57,909 bases of DNA from Burkholderiales bacterium. Its GTDB lineage: Bacteria; Pseudomonadota; Gammaproteobacteria; Burkholderiales; Burkholderiaceae_C. The notes below the pieces were generated by a model that had not been told where the DNA came from, made no database searches, and was given only the letters and a program-made list of their open reading frames with translations. The DNA lies in the NCBI GenBank assembly GCA_026400105.1, contig JAPLPQ010000100.1, positions 1 through 57,909 of the forward strand. Reading direction: 5' to 3'. This document shows positions 46,732 through 54,906 of this stretch, piece after piece. Each line of letters starts with the position of its first letter. Position 1 is the first letter of the stretch. The position numbers and the translations under genes are program-made.

Positions 46732-46734
46732 ACC

Positions 46735-47643
46735 ATGACGCTCAAGCGCAGCACAGCCCAGGCCATCGCCGGCTTCGGCATGGACACCATCACGCTGGCC
46801 GGTCCGCTCGAGGCCAAGCTGGCCGCGATGAAGGAGGCCGGCTTCAGCCAGGTCATGCTCAAGGCCAATGACCTGGTCGGTCACCCCGGCGGCTGGCAGG
46901 CTGCGGTCCAGGCCGTGCATGACAGCGGTCTGCGCGGTACCGGCTTCCAGGTCCTGCGCGATTTCGAGGGCCTGTCCGGTCACCTGCACCACTACAAGAT
47001 CGACATCGCCAAGATGATGCTCGAGATGTGCGCCGCGCTCGGCTGCAAGGTGCTGCTGGCCTGCTCGTCGACCTCGGCCCATGCGAGCTCGGACCTCGAC
47101 CATATCGCGCGCGACCTGCGCAAGCTCGCGATGCTGGCGGTGCCGCACGGCATCAAGATCGCCTACGAGGGCCTGTCCTGGGGCCGCACCATCAACGAGT
47201 TCACGACCGCCTGGGACGTGGTCCAGCGCGCCGACTGTCCGAACCTCGGCGTCGGCATCGACTCGTACCATATCTTCGCGGCCAAGACCCCGCTCGACGA
47301 GATCGACTACATCGACCCGAGCAAGATCTTCCTGGTCCAGCTGGCCGACTTCATGTGGCAGGAGACCAAGACCTTCGAGGAGCGCATGACGACCGCGCGC
47401 ACCTTCCGCGTCTTCCCGGGCGAGGGCGTGCACAGCGAGCAGCTGGTCGACCTGGTGCTGCGGCTCGATCGCCTGGGCTACCGCGGCGACTACAGCTTCG
47501 AGGTCTTCAACGACGACTATGTGCAGATGCCGCTGCCCTTCGTGGCCGAGCGCGCGCGCAAGTCGGCGCTCTGGCTGGCCGAGGAGGTGCTGCGCTGCTC
47601 GGTGCCGCTGCCGAACCAGATGCGCCTGAAGACGCCGGGCTGA
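46735..47643 (+). CDS. quiC: 3-dehydroshikimate dehydratase, TIM-barrel subunit (sugar phosphate isomerase/epimerase fold)
   Basis: A 302-residue AP-endonuclease-2-like TIM barrel. The metal-site residues expected for bacterial dehydroshikimate dehydratases are suggested by IAYEGLSWGRTIN (Glu), VGIDSYHIFA (Asp/His), VQLADF and FEVFNDDY (Glu). It should convert 3-dehydroshikimate to protocatechuate. The start is three bases after the VOC gene, so the two are co-translated. The adjacent divergent IclR gene and the nearby aroQ and aroE support the assignment. Followed by a terminator. Substrate assigned by homology and context, not by a test. Confidence 0.82.
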   Translation: MTLKRSTAQAIAGFGMDTITLAGPLEAKLAAMKEAGFSQVMLKANDLVGHPGGWQAAVQAVHDSGLRGTGFQVLRDFEGLSGHLHHYKIDIAKMMLEMCAALGCKVLLACSSTSAHASSDLDHIARDLRKLAMLAVPHGIKIAYEGLSWGRTINEFTTAWDVVQRADCPNLGVGIDSYHIFAAKTPLDEIDYIDPSKIFLVQLADFMWQETKTFEERMTTARTFRVFPGEGVHSEQLVDLVLRLDRLGYRGDYSFEVFNDDYVQMPLPFVAERARKSALWLAEEVLRCSVPLPNQMRLKTPG

Positions 47644-47669
47644 GCCAGCCCGCTGCGCGCCAATCGATC

Positions 47670-47691
47670 AACGCCGGCCCATGCCGGCGTT
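47670..47691 (+). terminator. Hairpin terminator between quiC and the convergent transporter gene
   Basis: Perfect 9-bp stem AACGCCGGC (47670-47678) / GCCGGCGTT (47683-47691) with loop CCAT, then TGTC. It lies 27 bases past the quiC stop and 14 before the end of the convergent EamA gene; the A and T flanks allow use in both directions. Confidence 0.68.
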
Positions 47692-47704
47692 TGTCATGGC
47701 GGCT

Positions 47705-48571
47705 TCAGCTGCGCCGCAGCCGGGCGCTGGCCAGGCCGCAGAGCGCGATCACGGCGATGCCCAGCAGCGCCAGCGCGTCGGGCGCATGGCCGAACGCGGC
47801 CCAGCCGGCCAGGGTCGCGAAGCCGATCTGCGCGTACAGATAGGGGGCGATGCGCGAGGCCGGTGTCTGCTGGAAGGCCTTGATCAGCAGGTAGTGGCCG
47901 ATCGAGCCGAACAGCCCCATCAGCGCGATCGCGGCCCATTGGCGCCAGTCGGACAGCCATTGCCAGCCCAGTGGCACCACCAGCGAGGTGCAGGCCAGCC
48001 CGATCAGGCCGGTATAGAAATGCGTGACACCCGGGTCCTCGGTCCTTACCATGCGGCTGGTCAGCACCTGGAGCAGGGCGTTGACCAGCACCGACAGCAG
48101 CGGCAGCAGCATGCCGAGGTGGAAGTCGCTGCCATGCGGGCGGATCACGATCAGCGCGCCGCTGAAGCCGCCGGCCACCAGCAGCCAGGCCAGCGGGCTG
48201 ACGCGCTCGCGCAGCAGCAGGCTGGCCAGCAGCGTGACGGCGAGCGGGATCAGCATCATGATCGCGGTGAATTCGCCGACCGGGATGAAGCGCAGGCTCA
48301 GGAAGCTGAAACTGAAGGAGCCGATCATCAGCAGCCCGCGCAGGAGTTGCGTGCGCGGGGCCTGGGTCTTGAACAGGCGGCCCCGGTACTGGGGCCACAG
48401 CAGTGCCGTCGTCATCAGGGTCTGGATCGCGAAGCGCAGCCAGATCGCCATCAGCACCGGCACCGCCAGCCGGCCCGCGTACTGCGAGCCGGTGTCGAGC
48501 AACGCGAAGCACAGCGTCGCCAGGATGGCCAGGATGATGCCCAGGCCGGGGCGGCGTGCGGTTGCGTTCAC
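47705..48571 (-). CDS. EamA/DMT-family transporter
   Basis: A 288-residue protein with about ten membrane helices in two EamA repeats (FSFSFLSLRFIPVGEFTAIM in the first; GSIGHYLLIKAFQQTPASRI in the second). The family exports metabolites or amino acids and includes carboxylate-type members. Substrate unknown; the setting suggests an aromatic or hydroaromatic acid or an intermediate. Begins four bases after the AEC gene and is co-transcribed with it. Confidence 0.85.
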   Translation of the reverse strand: MNATARRPGLGIILAILATLCFALLDTGSQYAGRLAVPVLMAIWLRFAIQTLMTTALLWPQYRGRLFKTQAPRTQLLRGLLMIGSFSFSFLSLRFIPVGEFTAIMMLIPLAVTLLASLLLRERVSPLAWLLVAGGFSGALIVIRPHGSDFHLGMLLPLLSVLVNALLQVLTSRMVRTEDPGVTHFYTGLIGLACTSLVVPLGWQWLSDWRQWAAIALMGLFGSIGHYLLIKAFQQTPASRIAPYLYAQIGFATLAGWAAFGHAPDALALLGIAVIALCGLASARLRRS

Positions 48572-48575
48572 CGGT

Positions 48576-49508
48576 TCAGCCCAGCCCGTGCATCACGACC
48601 CAGATCCAGGCGTTGACGCTGAAGAAGGCCGCCACGGTCGAGGCCACCAGCAAGGTGGCGGCAAAGCCGCCATGGCCCATGCGCTGGGCCAGCGCCGAGA
48701 ACAGCGCCGGCAGCGGCATGCAGGCGTAGAGGATGGCGGCCTGGTGCAACTCGGGCGCGACCGCCGGCAGCAGGGTGAGCGCGCCCAGCACGCACAGCGG
48801 GTGCAGCAGCAGCTTGCCGCCGACCACGGCCGGCAGGTCCAGCCTGACGTCCTGCAGCCGCTGGCCGACCAGCACCCCGCCGATCATCAGCAGCGCGACG
48901 CCCGCAGCGGCCGAGCCGATGATCTGCAGGCTGCGGTCGAGCACATAGGGCAGCTTGAACTCGAGCGCCGAGCAGGCCACGCCAGCCACGATCGCCCAGA
49001 TGATCGGGTTGCGCGACAGCGTGCGCAGCGACTGCAGCAGCGAGCGCTGCCAGGGCAGGCTGGCGTCGCGCCCAGCCAGCAGCAGCACGACCGGGACCAC
49101 CAGCAGGTTCTCTACCAGCACGCCCAGCGTCATCGCGATGGCGGCGTTCGGGCCCAGCAGCTCGCTGACGATCGGGAAGCCGACGAAGACGGTGTTGGAC
49201 GCCGACATGCCCATGCCGGTCAGCGCGGCCTGCGGCCAGGGCATGCGCCGCCAGCGGCCGTAGAGCACGCCGACCAGCAGCGCCACGGCCGAACCGGCGC
49301 CATAGGCCGCCAGATAGCGCAGGTTGAGCACCTCCTGCAGCGGGAACTGGGTGATGGCGCGGCAGACCAGCGCCGGCAGCAGGAAGTCGACCAGCAGCTT
49401 GCCCAGCACCAGCATGTCCTCGCGCTTGAAGATGCCGCGCCAGACGGACAGGTAGCCGACCGCGATCAGCAGGAAGATGGGCGAGGTGATGGACAGTATG
49501 TGCAGCAT
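48576..49508 (-). CDS. AEC (auxin efflux carrier)-family transporter
   Basis: A 310-residue protein with about ten membrane helices. NTVFVGFPIVSELLGPNAAI and a proline-rich crossing helix are typical of the AEC family, whose bacterial members move malate and other carboxylates. Short spacing to the EamA gene makes a two-transporter operon. It starts downstream of the aroE terminator, so it has its own promoter, although none is obvious. Confidence 0.85.
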   Translation of the reverse strand: MLHILSITSPIFLLIAVGYLSVWRGIFKREDMLVLGKLLVDFLLPALVCRAITQFPLQEVLNLRYLAAYGAGSAVALLVGVLYGRWRRMPWPQAALTGMGMSASNTVFVGFPIVSELLGPNAAIAMTLGVLVENLLVVPVVLLLAGRDASLPWQRSLLQSLRTLSRNPIIWAIVAGVACSALEFKLPYVLDRSLQIIGSAAAGVALLMIGGVLVGQRLQDVRLDLPAVVGGKLLLHPLCVLGALTLLPAVAPELHQAAILYACMPLPALFSALAQRMGHGGFAATLLVASTVAAFFSVNAWIWVVMHGLG

Positions 49509-49513
49509 GGCAG

Positions 49514-49537
49514 AAAAAAGCCCACCGGTGGCGGGCT
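49514..49537 (-). terminator. Rho-independent terminator after aroE
   Basis: On the minus strand AGCCC (49537-49533) pairs with GGGCT (49523-49519) around GCCACCGGT, followed by six T residues (49519-49514). It lies about 40 bases past the aroE stop codon. Confidence 0.75.
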
Positions 49538-49575
49538 GGCTGGTGAGCGCTGGCGCGAGAAACGTCAGTCAGCCG

Positions 49576-50409
49576 TCAGTATGACAGACGGGCGACCGAG
49601 CGCAGGTGCTCGGCCGTGGTGGTCGGCAGGCCGAAGTACTCGAGATAGGCCGGGATCTGCTCGAACAGCATGTCGGAGCCGACCTGGGTCCGGCAGCCGC
49701 GCTCGCGTGCCGCGGCCAGGAAGGCCGTCACCTCGGAGGCCATCACGACTTCGCCGACGAAGGTCTCGGGCGCGAGCCGGTTGACGTCGAGCGGCAGCGG
49801 GTCGCCGGCCTTCATTCCCATCGGCGTGGCGTTGACGACCAGGTCATGGCCGGCCGGGTCGTTGGAGCCGGTGCGGACCTCGATCTGCGGGTAATGGGCC
49901 TGGATGCGCTGGCCCAGGGCCTCGGCCGAGGCAGCGTTGACGTCGAACAGGCTGATCGAGGCAATGCCGGCACCGGCCAGCGAAGCGGCGATTGCCGAGC
50001 CGACGCCGCCGCTGCCGACCACCAGCACGCGCGCGCCGCTCAGGACCAGGCCCTTGCGCTGCACGCCGCGCACGAAGCCGGCGCCGTCGAACATGTCGCC
50101 GACCAGGCGGCCGTCCTCGGTCCGCTTGACCGCGTTGCAGGCGCCAGCAACCTTGACGGTGGCCGTGACCTCGTCGAGCAGGCCCACGGTCGTGACCTTG
50201 TGCGGCATCGTGATCAGCGCGCCGCGGATGTTGGTCAGCTGGAACACCGCGCGCAGGAAGGCCGGGTAATCGGGCGCCTGGCAGCCCATCGGCACCACCA
50301 CGGCATTGATGCCGGCCTGCTCGAAGTAGGGGTTGTAGATCATCGGCGACTTGAAGCTGTAAGTCGGATAGCCGATGTGGGCGATGATTTCGGTGTTGCC
50401 GTTGATCAT
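49576..50409 (-). CDS. aroE: Shikimate/quinate dehydrogenase family protein
   Basis: A 277-residue shikimate dehydrogenase-fold enzyme. The catalytic lysine is in TMPHK, then CNAVKR, the aspartate in FDGAGF, and a nucleotide loop VLVVGSGGVGSAIA. The carboxylate-binding segment differs from the usual HSxSP: it reads YSFKSPMIYN, so the first serine of SxS is phenylalanine. This suggests one of the catabolic or otherwise specialised AroE paralogues rather than the biosynthetic enzyme. It probably oxidises shikimate or quinate to the dehydro form. Encoded behind an operator-like dyad and followed by a strong terminator. Confidence 0.87.
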   Translation of the reverse strand: MINGNTEIIAHIGYPTYSFKSPMIYNPYFEQAGINAVVVPMGCQAPDYPAFLRAVFQLTNIRGALITMPHKVTTVGLLDEVTATVKVAGACNAVKRTEDGRLVGDMFDGAGFVRGVQRKGLVLSGARVLVVGSGGVGSAIAASLAGAGIASISLFDVNAASAEALGQRIQAHYPQIEVRTGSNDPAGHDLVVNATPMGMKAGDPLPLDVNRLAPETFVGEVVMASEVTAFLAAARERGCRTQVGSDMLFEQIPAYLEYFGLPTTTAEHLRSVARLSY

Positions 50410-50564
50410 GGTCTGCTCGTGCGGTTGAAACGGGGTGGGGCGGAGGCGGTCACGCGCGCGCTCGCGGCTGGCGCAGGGCGTGCGAATGGACCGTCAGGGT
50501 CCGCCACTGTAGGGGAAGGATGGGGCAAGGTGGCGGAAATGCAGGCGAATCATGTGCGATCACC

Positions 50565-50582
50565 AAACAATCATGTTCGTTC
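50565..50582. promoter_or_regulatory. Operator-like dyad upstream of aroE
   Basis: On the minus strand it reads GAACGAACATGATTGTTT, matching the aroQ site at 14 of 18 positions. An outer dyad GATCAC (50558-50563) / GTGATC (50584-50589) is concentric with it, centred at the same point (50573.5), giving a 32-bp symmetric element about 155 bases before the aroE start. Confidence 0.6.
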
Positions 50583-50641
50583 AGTGATCGTTTCTAGGGT
50601 TTTTACCGGAGATTCGCGGCACGCTTGCGCCGCCGCCGGAT

Positions 50642-51115
50642 TCAAGGCCGGGTGGCCGCGGAATTGACGAACTTGCGCACCAGACCGTCGATCGCGACCA
50701 GATAGCCGTCGACGCCGAAACCGATCACGATGCCGGCGGCCGCCGGCGAGACCCAGCTGTGGTGGCGGAATTCCTCGCGCGCGTGCACGTTGGAGATATG
50801 GCATTCGATCACCGGCAGCGGATCGACGCCCTTGACCGCGTCATGCAAGGCGATCGAGGTGTGCGTGAACGCGCCCGGGTTGAAGACGACGCCGAGCGCC
50901 TCGCCGGCCTTGTAGAGGCGGCCGTACTCGTGGATCTTGTCGATCAAGGCGCCTTCCCAGTTGCTCTGGAAGCACTCGATCTCGTAGCCGATCCGCTCGC
51001 CGTGGGCCTGGCAGAAGGCCTCGACGTCGGCCAGCGTGGTGTAGCCGTACTGGGCCGGTTCGCGCGTGCCGAGCAGGTTCAGGTTGGGTCCGTTGAGGAT
51101 CAGGATCTTTTTCAT
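50642..51115 (-). CDS. aroQ: 3-dehydroquinate dehydratase, type II
   Basis: A 157-residue dodecameric-type dehydroquinase converting 3-dehydroquinate to 3-dehydroshikimate. It starts KKILILNGPNLNLLGTREPA; the catalytic tyrosine is in QYGYTTL and the histidine in ECHISNVHAREEFRHHS. The biosynthetic and catabolic enzymes look alike. The placement beside aroE, the TRAP transporter and the shared operator argues for a catabolic role. The ATG at 51115 lacks a good ribosome site; the operator motif begins five bases upstream. Confidence 0.94.
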   Translation of the reverse strand: MKKILILNGPNLNLLGTREPAQYGYTTLADVEAFCQAHGERIGYEIECFQSNWEGALIDKIHEYGRLYKAGEALGVVFNPGAFTHTSIALHDAVKGVDPLPVIECHISNVHAREEFRHHSWVSPAAAGIVIGFGVDGYLVAIDGLVRKFVNSAATRP

Positions 51116-51119
51116 TTGT

Positions 51120-51137
51120 GTACGAACTTGTTAGTTT
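51120..51137. promoter_or_regulatory. Operator-like dyad upstream of aroQ
   Basis: GTACGAACTTGTTAGTTT, identical at 16 of 18 positions to the site upstream of dctQ. Half-sites ACGAAC and GTTAGT are arranged as a dyad with a two-base centre, as in many TetR operators. It lies between the dctP terminator and the aroQ start, so aroQ likely has its own controlled promoter. Confidence 0.65.
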
Positions 51138-51148
51138 GTTGGGGTGAA

Positions 51149-51181
51149 TGAAAAAGGGACGCCGGCCACCCGGTGTCCCTT
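51149..51181 (-). terminator. Rho-independent terminator after dctP
   Basis: On the minus strand AAGGGAC (51181-51175) pairs with GTCCCTT (51160-51154), with a CCGG/CCGG inner stem, followed by TTT. It is a few bases past the dctP stop codon and closes the TRAP transcript before aroQ. Confidence 0.72.
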
Positions 51182-51187
51182 CCATCC

Positions 51188-52189
51188 TTATTTGCGCAGC
51201 TTGGCCAGTTCGGCCTGCAGTTCCTGCACGGTTTCCTGGCCGACGTTGACCGCATACTTGGCGGTCACCGGGCGCAGCTTGTCGCGCAGTTTGCCGAGCT
51301 CGGCCGCCGGCAGCTCGGTGACCTGCATGCCACCCTTCTTCAGGTTGGCCAGGGCGCCGGCGGTCTGGCCGCGGTTGAACTCGCGCTGGTACTTGGCCGA
51401 TTCCTTGGCGGCGTCGGACACGATCTTCTTCTCGCTGGCGTCGAGCTTGTCCCAGAACTTCTTGCTGATCAGCACCGATTGCGGGTTGTACTGGTGGTTG
51501 CTCAGCACCAGGTGCTTCTGCACTTCGTAGAGCTTGTTGGCGTTGATGACCGAGATCGGGTTCTCCTGGCCGTCGATTGCGCCTTGCTCGAGCGCACCAT
51601 AGACCTCGGGGAAGGGCAGCGGTGTCGGGTTGGCGCCCAGGGCCTTGACCCAGTCGACATTGATCGGGTTCGGGATCACGCGCAGCTTGAGGCCCGCCAG
51701 GTCCTCGACCTTGTTGATCGGGCGCTTGCCGTTGCTGATCTGGCGGAAGCCCAGCTCGTAGTAGGCCAGGCCGACCAGGCCCTTGGGCTCGAGCTTGGCG
51801 TGCATCTTCTGGCCGAAGGCGCCGTCCATGATGGCGTCGGCTTCCTTCTCGTTGCTGAACATGAAGGGGAAGTCCCAGATCGCGAATTCCTTGACCTGGT
51901 TCGACAGGATGCCGGAGTTCATCGACACCATCTCGAGCGTGCCGCCCTGCAGTGCCGAGACGTTGGCCTGGTCGCTGCCCAGGGTGCCACCCGGGAACAG
52001 GTTGACCTTGAGCTTGCCGCCCGACTTGGCCTCGACCAGTTCCTTGAACTTCTCCAGGCCGGCCACGATCGGGTGACCCTTGGGGTTCTGGGTCGCGAAT
52101 TTGATGGTCTTGCTGTCTTGCGCAGCGGCCAGGCCACAGGCGGCCAGGGTGACGGTGGCGAGGACGGTCTTGATGAACAGGCGTTTCAT
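51188..52189 (-). CDS. dctP: TRAP transporter solute-binding protein
   Basis: A 333-residue DctP-family periplasmic binding protein. A signal peptide (about residues 1-23, basic start then hydrophobic run, cleaved after GLAAA) is followed by the mature domain. Substrate-carboxylate-binding arginine is expected in LAGLKLRVIPNP, and the LGANPTPLPFPEVYGALEQG stretch is the family signature. It captures an organic acid for the DctQM permease. Context suggests quinate, shikimate or a related acid. Third gene of dctQ-dctM-dctP. Confidence 0.93.
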   Translation of the reverse strand: MKRLFIKTVLATVTLAACGLAAAQDSKTIKFATQNPKGHPIVAGLEKFKELVEAKSGGKLKVNLFPGGTLGSDQANVSALQGGTLEMVSMNSGILSNQVKEFAIWDFPFMFSNEKEADAIMDGAFGQKMHAKLEPKGLVGLAYYELGFRQISNGKRPINKVEDLAGLKLRVIPNPINVDWVKALGANPTPLPFPEVYGALEQGAIDGQENPISVINANKLYEVQKHLVLSNHQYNPQSVLISKKFWDKLDASEKKIVSDAAKESAKYQREFNRGQTAGALANLKKGGMQVTELPAAELGKLRDKLRPVTAKYAVNVGQETVQELQAELAKLRK

Positions 52190-52282
52190 GTGGAGTCTCC
52201 AGTCTATAGATGGATGGTCGTACGCTTCATTATTGCGCCCGGCATGGCGTACCCGTGCAGGCCAGGCGCTAGATAACGAGAT

Positions 52283-53563
52283 TCAGCCGTAGAACCAGCT
52301 GGCCGGGACCATGACGAGTTGCGGGAACAGCACCATCAGGAACAGCAGCACGAACTGCGCGATCATGAACGGCCAGACGCCCTTGGTCACCTCGTCCATG
52401 CTGATCTTGCCCACGCCGGCCACCGTGCTCAGCACCGTGCCCACCGGCGGCGTGATCAGGCCGATCGCGTTGTTGATCATGAACAGCACGCCGAAGTAGA
52501 CCGGGTCGATGCCAGCGGCCTTGACGATCGGCATCAGCACAGGCGTCAGGATCAGGATCGTCGGCGTCATGTCCATTGCGGTGCCGACCAGGATCACGAC
52601 GCCCATGATGGCGAGCATCAGGATGGTCGGATTGTCCAGCAGTGGCTCGAGCAGCGCGACCAGCTCGGCCGGCAGGTTGGCGACCGTGATCATCCAGGCC
52701 GAAACCATCGCGGCGGCGACCAGGAACATGATGATCGAGGTAGTCTTGGCCGCAGCCAGGAACAGACCGTAGAGCTGGTTGAGCTTGAGTTCCTTGTAGA
52801 CCAGTACCGAGATCAGCAGTGCGTAGACCGCCGCGACCACGGCTGCCTCGGTCGGCGTGAAGACGCCGAACTTCAGGCCCACCACCACGATCACCGGCAG
52901 CACCAGCGCGAAGGTGGCGTCCTTGAAGGCAGCCAGCACCTCGGCCTTGCTCGCGCGCGGCGCGGCCTTGATCTTCTCCTTGCGCACCAGCAGCCACCAG
53001 GTGATCCAGAGTGCGGCGCCCAGCATGATGCCCGGCGCGATGCCGGCCATGAACAGCTTGGAGACCGAGACGTTGGCCGCGACGCCGAACACCACGAAGC
53101 CGATCGAGGGCGGGATGATCGGCGCGATGATGCTCGCGGCCGACAGCAGGCCGGCCGAGCGCGCCGGGTCGTAGCCCGCGCGATTCATCATCGGCAGCAG
53201 CAGCGCGGCCAGCGCCGCCGCGTCGGCCACCGCCGAGCCCGACAGCGCGGCCATGATGATGGCGGCCATGATGCCGACATAGCCCAGGCCGCCCTTGACA
53301 TGGCCGACCAGCGTCATCGCGAAGTTCACGATCCGCTTGGACAGGCCGCCGGCGTTCATGATCTCGCCCGCCAGCATGAAGAAGGGCACTGCCAGCAGCG
53401 GGAAGCTGTTGCTGCCCTCGATCACGTTCTGCGCCAGGATCTGCGCGTCGAACATGTCCAGGTGCCACATCAGCGCCGCGCCCGACAGCAGCAGCGAGAA
53501 CGCGATCGGCACGCCCAGCATCATGGCGCCGAGCAGTGTGCCCAGAAATAGGGTTATCGTCAT
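52283..53563 (-). CDS. dctM: TRAP transporter large permease
   Basis: A 426-residue DctM-type membrane protein with about 12 helices, driving sodium- or proton-coupled uptake with DctP and DctQ. It begins MTITLFLGTLLGAMMLGVPI. Further typical segments are FFMLAGEIMNAGGLSKRI, the DAAALAALLLPMM stretch and PPVGTVLSTVAGVGKI. It follows dctQ by 30 bases. Confidence 0.94.
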   Translation of the reverse strand: MTITLFLGTLLGAMMLGVPIAFSLLLSGAALMWHLDMFDAQILAQNVIEGSNSFPLLAVPFFMLAGEIMNAGGLSKRIVNFAMTLVGHVKGGLGYVGIMAAIIMAALSGSAVADAAALAALLLPMMNRAGYDPARSAGLLSAASIIAPIIPPSIGFVVFGVAANVSVSKLFMAGIAPGIMLGAALWITWWLLVRKEKIKAAPRASKAEVLAAFKDATFALVLPVIVVVGLKFGVFTPTEAAVVAAVYALLISVLVYKELKLNQLYGLFLAAAKTTSIIMFLVAAAMVSAWMITVANLPAELVALLEPLLDNPTILMLAIMGVVILVGTAMDMTPTILILTPVLMPIVKAAGIDPVYFGVLFMINNAIGLITPPVGTVLSTVAGVGKISMDEVTKGVWPFMIAQFVLLFLMVLFPQLVMVPASWFYG

Positions 53564-53593
53564 GGAATTCTCCTAGGGGGTTCAGTCGGTGGC

Positions 53594-54127
53594 TCAGGCG
53601 TGCGGGTCGCCATGCGGCATTTCGTCGGATTCGCGTACGCCGATCAGCTCGCTCTCGCTCAGGCGGCCGGCGAGCAGCTTGAACAGGTCGTGGCTCAGGA
53701 TCAGGCCCGCGAGCACCGAGAACACCAAGCCACTGCCGTAGAACCAGGCCATCGAGACCTCCATCACCGGGCTGGTGGTCTCGTAGTTGATCACCAGCTG
53801 GTCCCAGGAGCCGCGCAAGATCAGCCAGCTGCAGTACAGCATCAGCACATGCGCCAGCAGGAAGCAGACCTTCTTGCCGGCGAGCGGCAGCTTGGCGATC
53901 AGCGTGTCAGTGCCCAGATGGCCCTTGTCACGCAGCCCGATGAAGGCGCCCAGGAAGGTCATCCAGACGAATAGCCAGCGCGAGAGTTCCTCCGACACCG
54001 TCAGTCCGGAGTTGAAGGCGTAGCGCAGCACCACGTTGGTGAACACCAGCACCACCATCAGAGCCAGTGACGTCACCATCAGCAGCGACAGCAGCCGGGA
54101 GATCTGGTCTATCAGTTTTTGAAGCAT
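53594..54127 (-). CDS. dctQ: TRAP transporter small permease
   Basis: A 177-residue DctQ protein with four membrane helices, the partner of DctM. Family pattern: LVFTNVVLRYAFNSGLTVSE and LSRWLFVWMTFLGAFIGLRD. First gene of the TRAP operon; AAGGAG precedes its ATG at 54127. The operator-like dyad ends about 30 bases upstream of the start. Confidence 0.92.
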   Translation of the reverse strand: MLQKLIDQISRLLSLLMVTSLALMVVLVFTNVVLRYAFNSGLTVSEELSRWLFVWMTFLGAFIGLRDKGHLGTDTLIAKLPLAGKKVCFLLAHVLMLYCSWLILRGSWDQLVINYETTSPVMEVSMAWFYGSGLVFSVLAGLILSHDLFKLLAGRLSESELIGVRESDEMPHGDPHA

Positions 54128-54155
54128 AGGGAATTTCTCCTTGAAGTGACAAATT

Positions 54156-54173
54156 GTACGAACCAGTTAGTTT
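54156..54173. promoter_or_regulatory. Operator-like dyad upstream of the TRAP operon
   Basis: GTACGAACCAGTTAGTTT, 16 of 18 identical to the aroQ site, placed 29-46 bases before dctQ. The adjacent TetR gene (ending at 54223) is the most likely source of the binding protein. Confidence 0.65.
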
Positions 54174-54222
54174 TTTTAGTGCTGGGGGAAACCCTAGGAC
54201 TTCGAGCCGGGATAGGCGTATT

Positions 54223-54906
54223 TCACTGCCGCAAGTGGCGCCAGACCATGTCGATCACGCTGTCGCGTCGGCGCTCGAGATAACCGGGCTCCAGGGTGTC
54301 TTGCTTGAAGATCAGGCCGAAGGTGTGCCGGTTCGAGACGTTGAAGAAGGACAGCGCCGAGATCGAGGCGTGGATGTCGAGCAGATCGAGCCCCGGGCGG
54401 AACACGCCAGCGGCCACGCCGCGCTCGTAGAGCTCGCGGATCGCGTCGATCGCGGGCGTGTTGAGGTCCTGGATGTACTGGCTCTGGCGCATGAACTGGC
54501 CACGGTGGATGTTTTCCGACATCACGATCCGGACATAGCTTTCGTTGCGCAGATGGCGGTCGAAGGTGAAGCCGACCAGGCGCTTAAGCGCGGCTTCGGG
54601 CGCCAGGCTCTCGAGGTGCAGGTCGGTTTCCTCCTGGCGGATCTTGCGGTAGGACTCCTCGAGCACGGCGAGGTAGAGCCCTTCCTTGCTGCCGAAGTAG
54701 TAATAGATCATGCGCTTGCTGGTCTGGGTCGCGGCCGCGATCTCGTCGATGCGCGCGCCGGCCAGCCCCTTCTCGCCGAACTCCTGCTCGGCGACCGCCA
54801 GGATGTTGGCCCGGGTTCGTTCGGGGTCGTTGGTGCGCGTGGTTTCCCGCGCCGGTGCCCGGTCAGTCGGCGTGGCCGTCGAAAATGAATGTACTGGTCC
54901 GTTCAT
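54223..54906 (-). CDS. TetR/AcrR-family regulator
   Basis: A regulator of about 227 residues. The N-terminal HTH domain contains ERTRANILAVAEQEF and TQTSKRMIYYYFGSKEGLYL. A helical ligand-binding domain follows (about 80-220). The ATG at 54906 is the only start close enough; the frame is open to 54951, but a TATACT box lies in between. The same orientation as dctQMP and the shared operator sites suggest it represses them and itself, with a hydroaromatic acid or CoA ester as inducer. The N-terminal 25 residues before the HTH are poorly ordered by composition. Confidence 0.88.
   Translation of the reverse strand: MNGPVHSFSTATPTDRAPARETTRTNDPERTRANILAVAEQEFGEKGLAGARIDEIAAATQTSKRMIYYYFGSKEGLYLAVLEESYRKIRQEETDLHLESLAPEAALKRLVGFTFDRHLRNESYVRIVMSENIHRGQFMRQSQYIQDLNTPAIDAIRELYERGVAAGVFRPGLDLLDIHASISALSFFNVSNRHTFGLIFKQDTLEPGYLERRRDSVIDMVWRHLRQ

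Noticed and set aside
45688..47433. Long open extension of the IclR frame across the opposite strand of the VOC and dehydratase genes
   Set aside because: Both sense genes have clear family motifs; the extension is Leu/Val/Arg/Asp-rich antisense sequence without motifs. The regulator starts at 45687 with a standard N-terminus.
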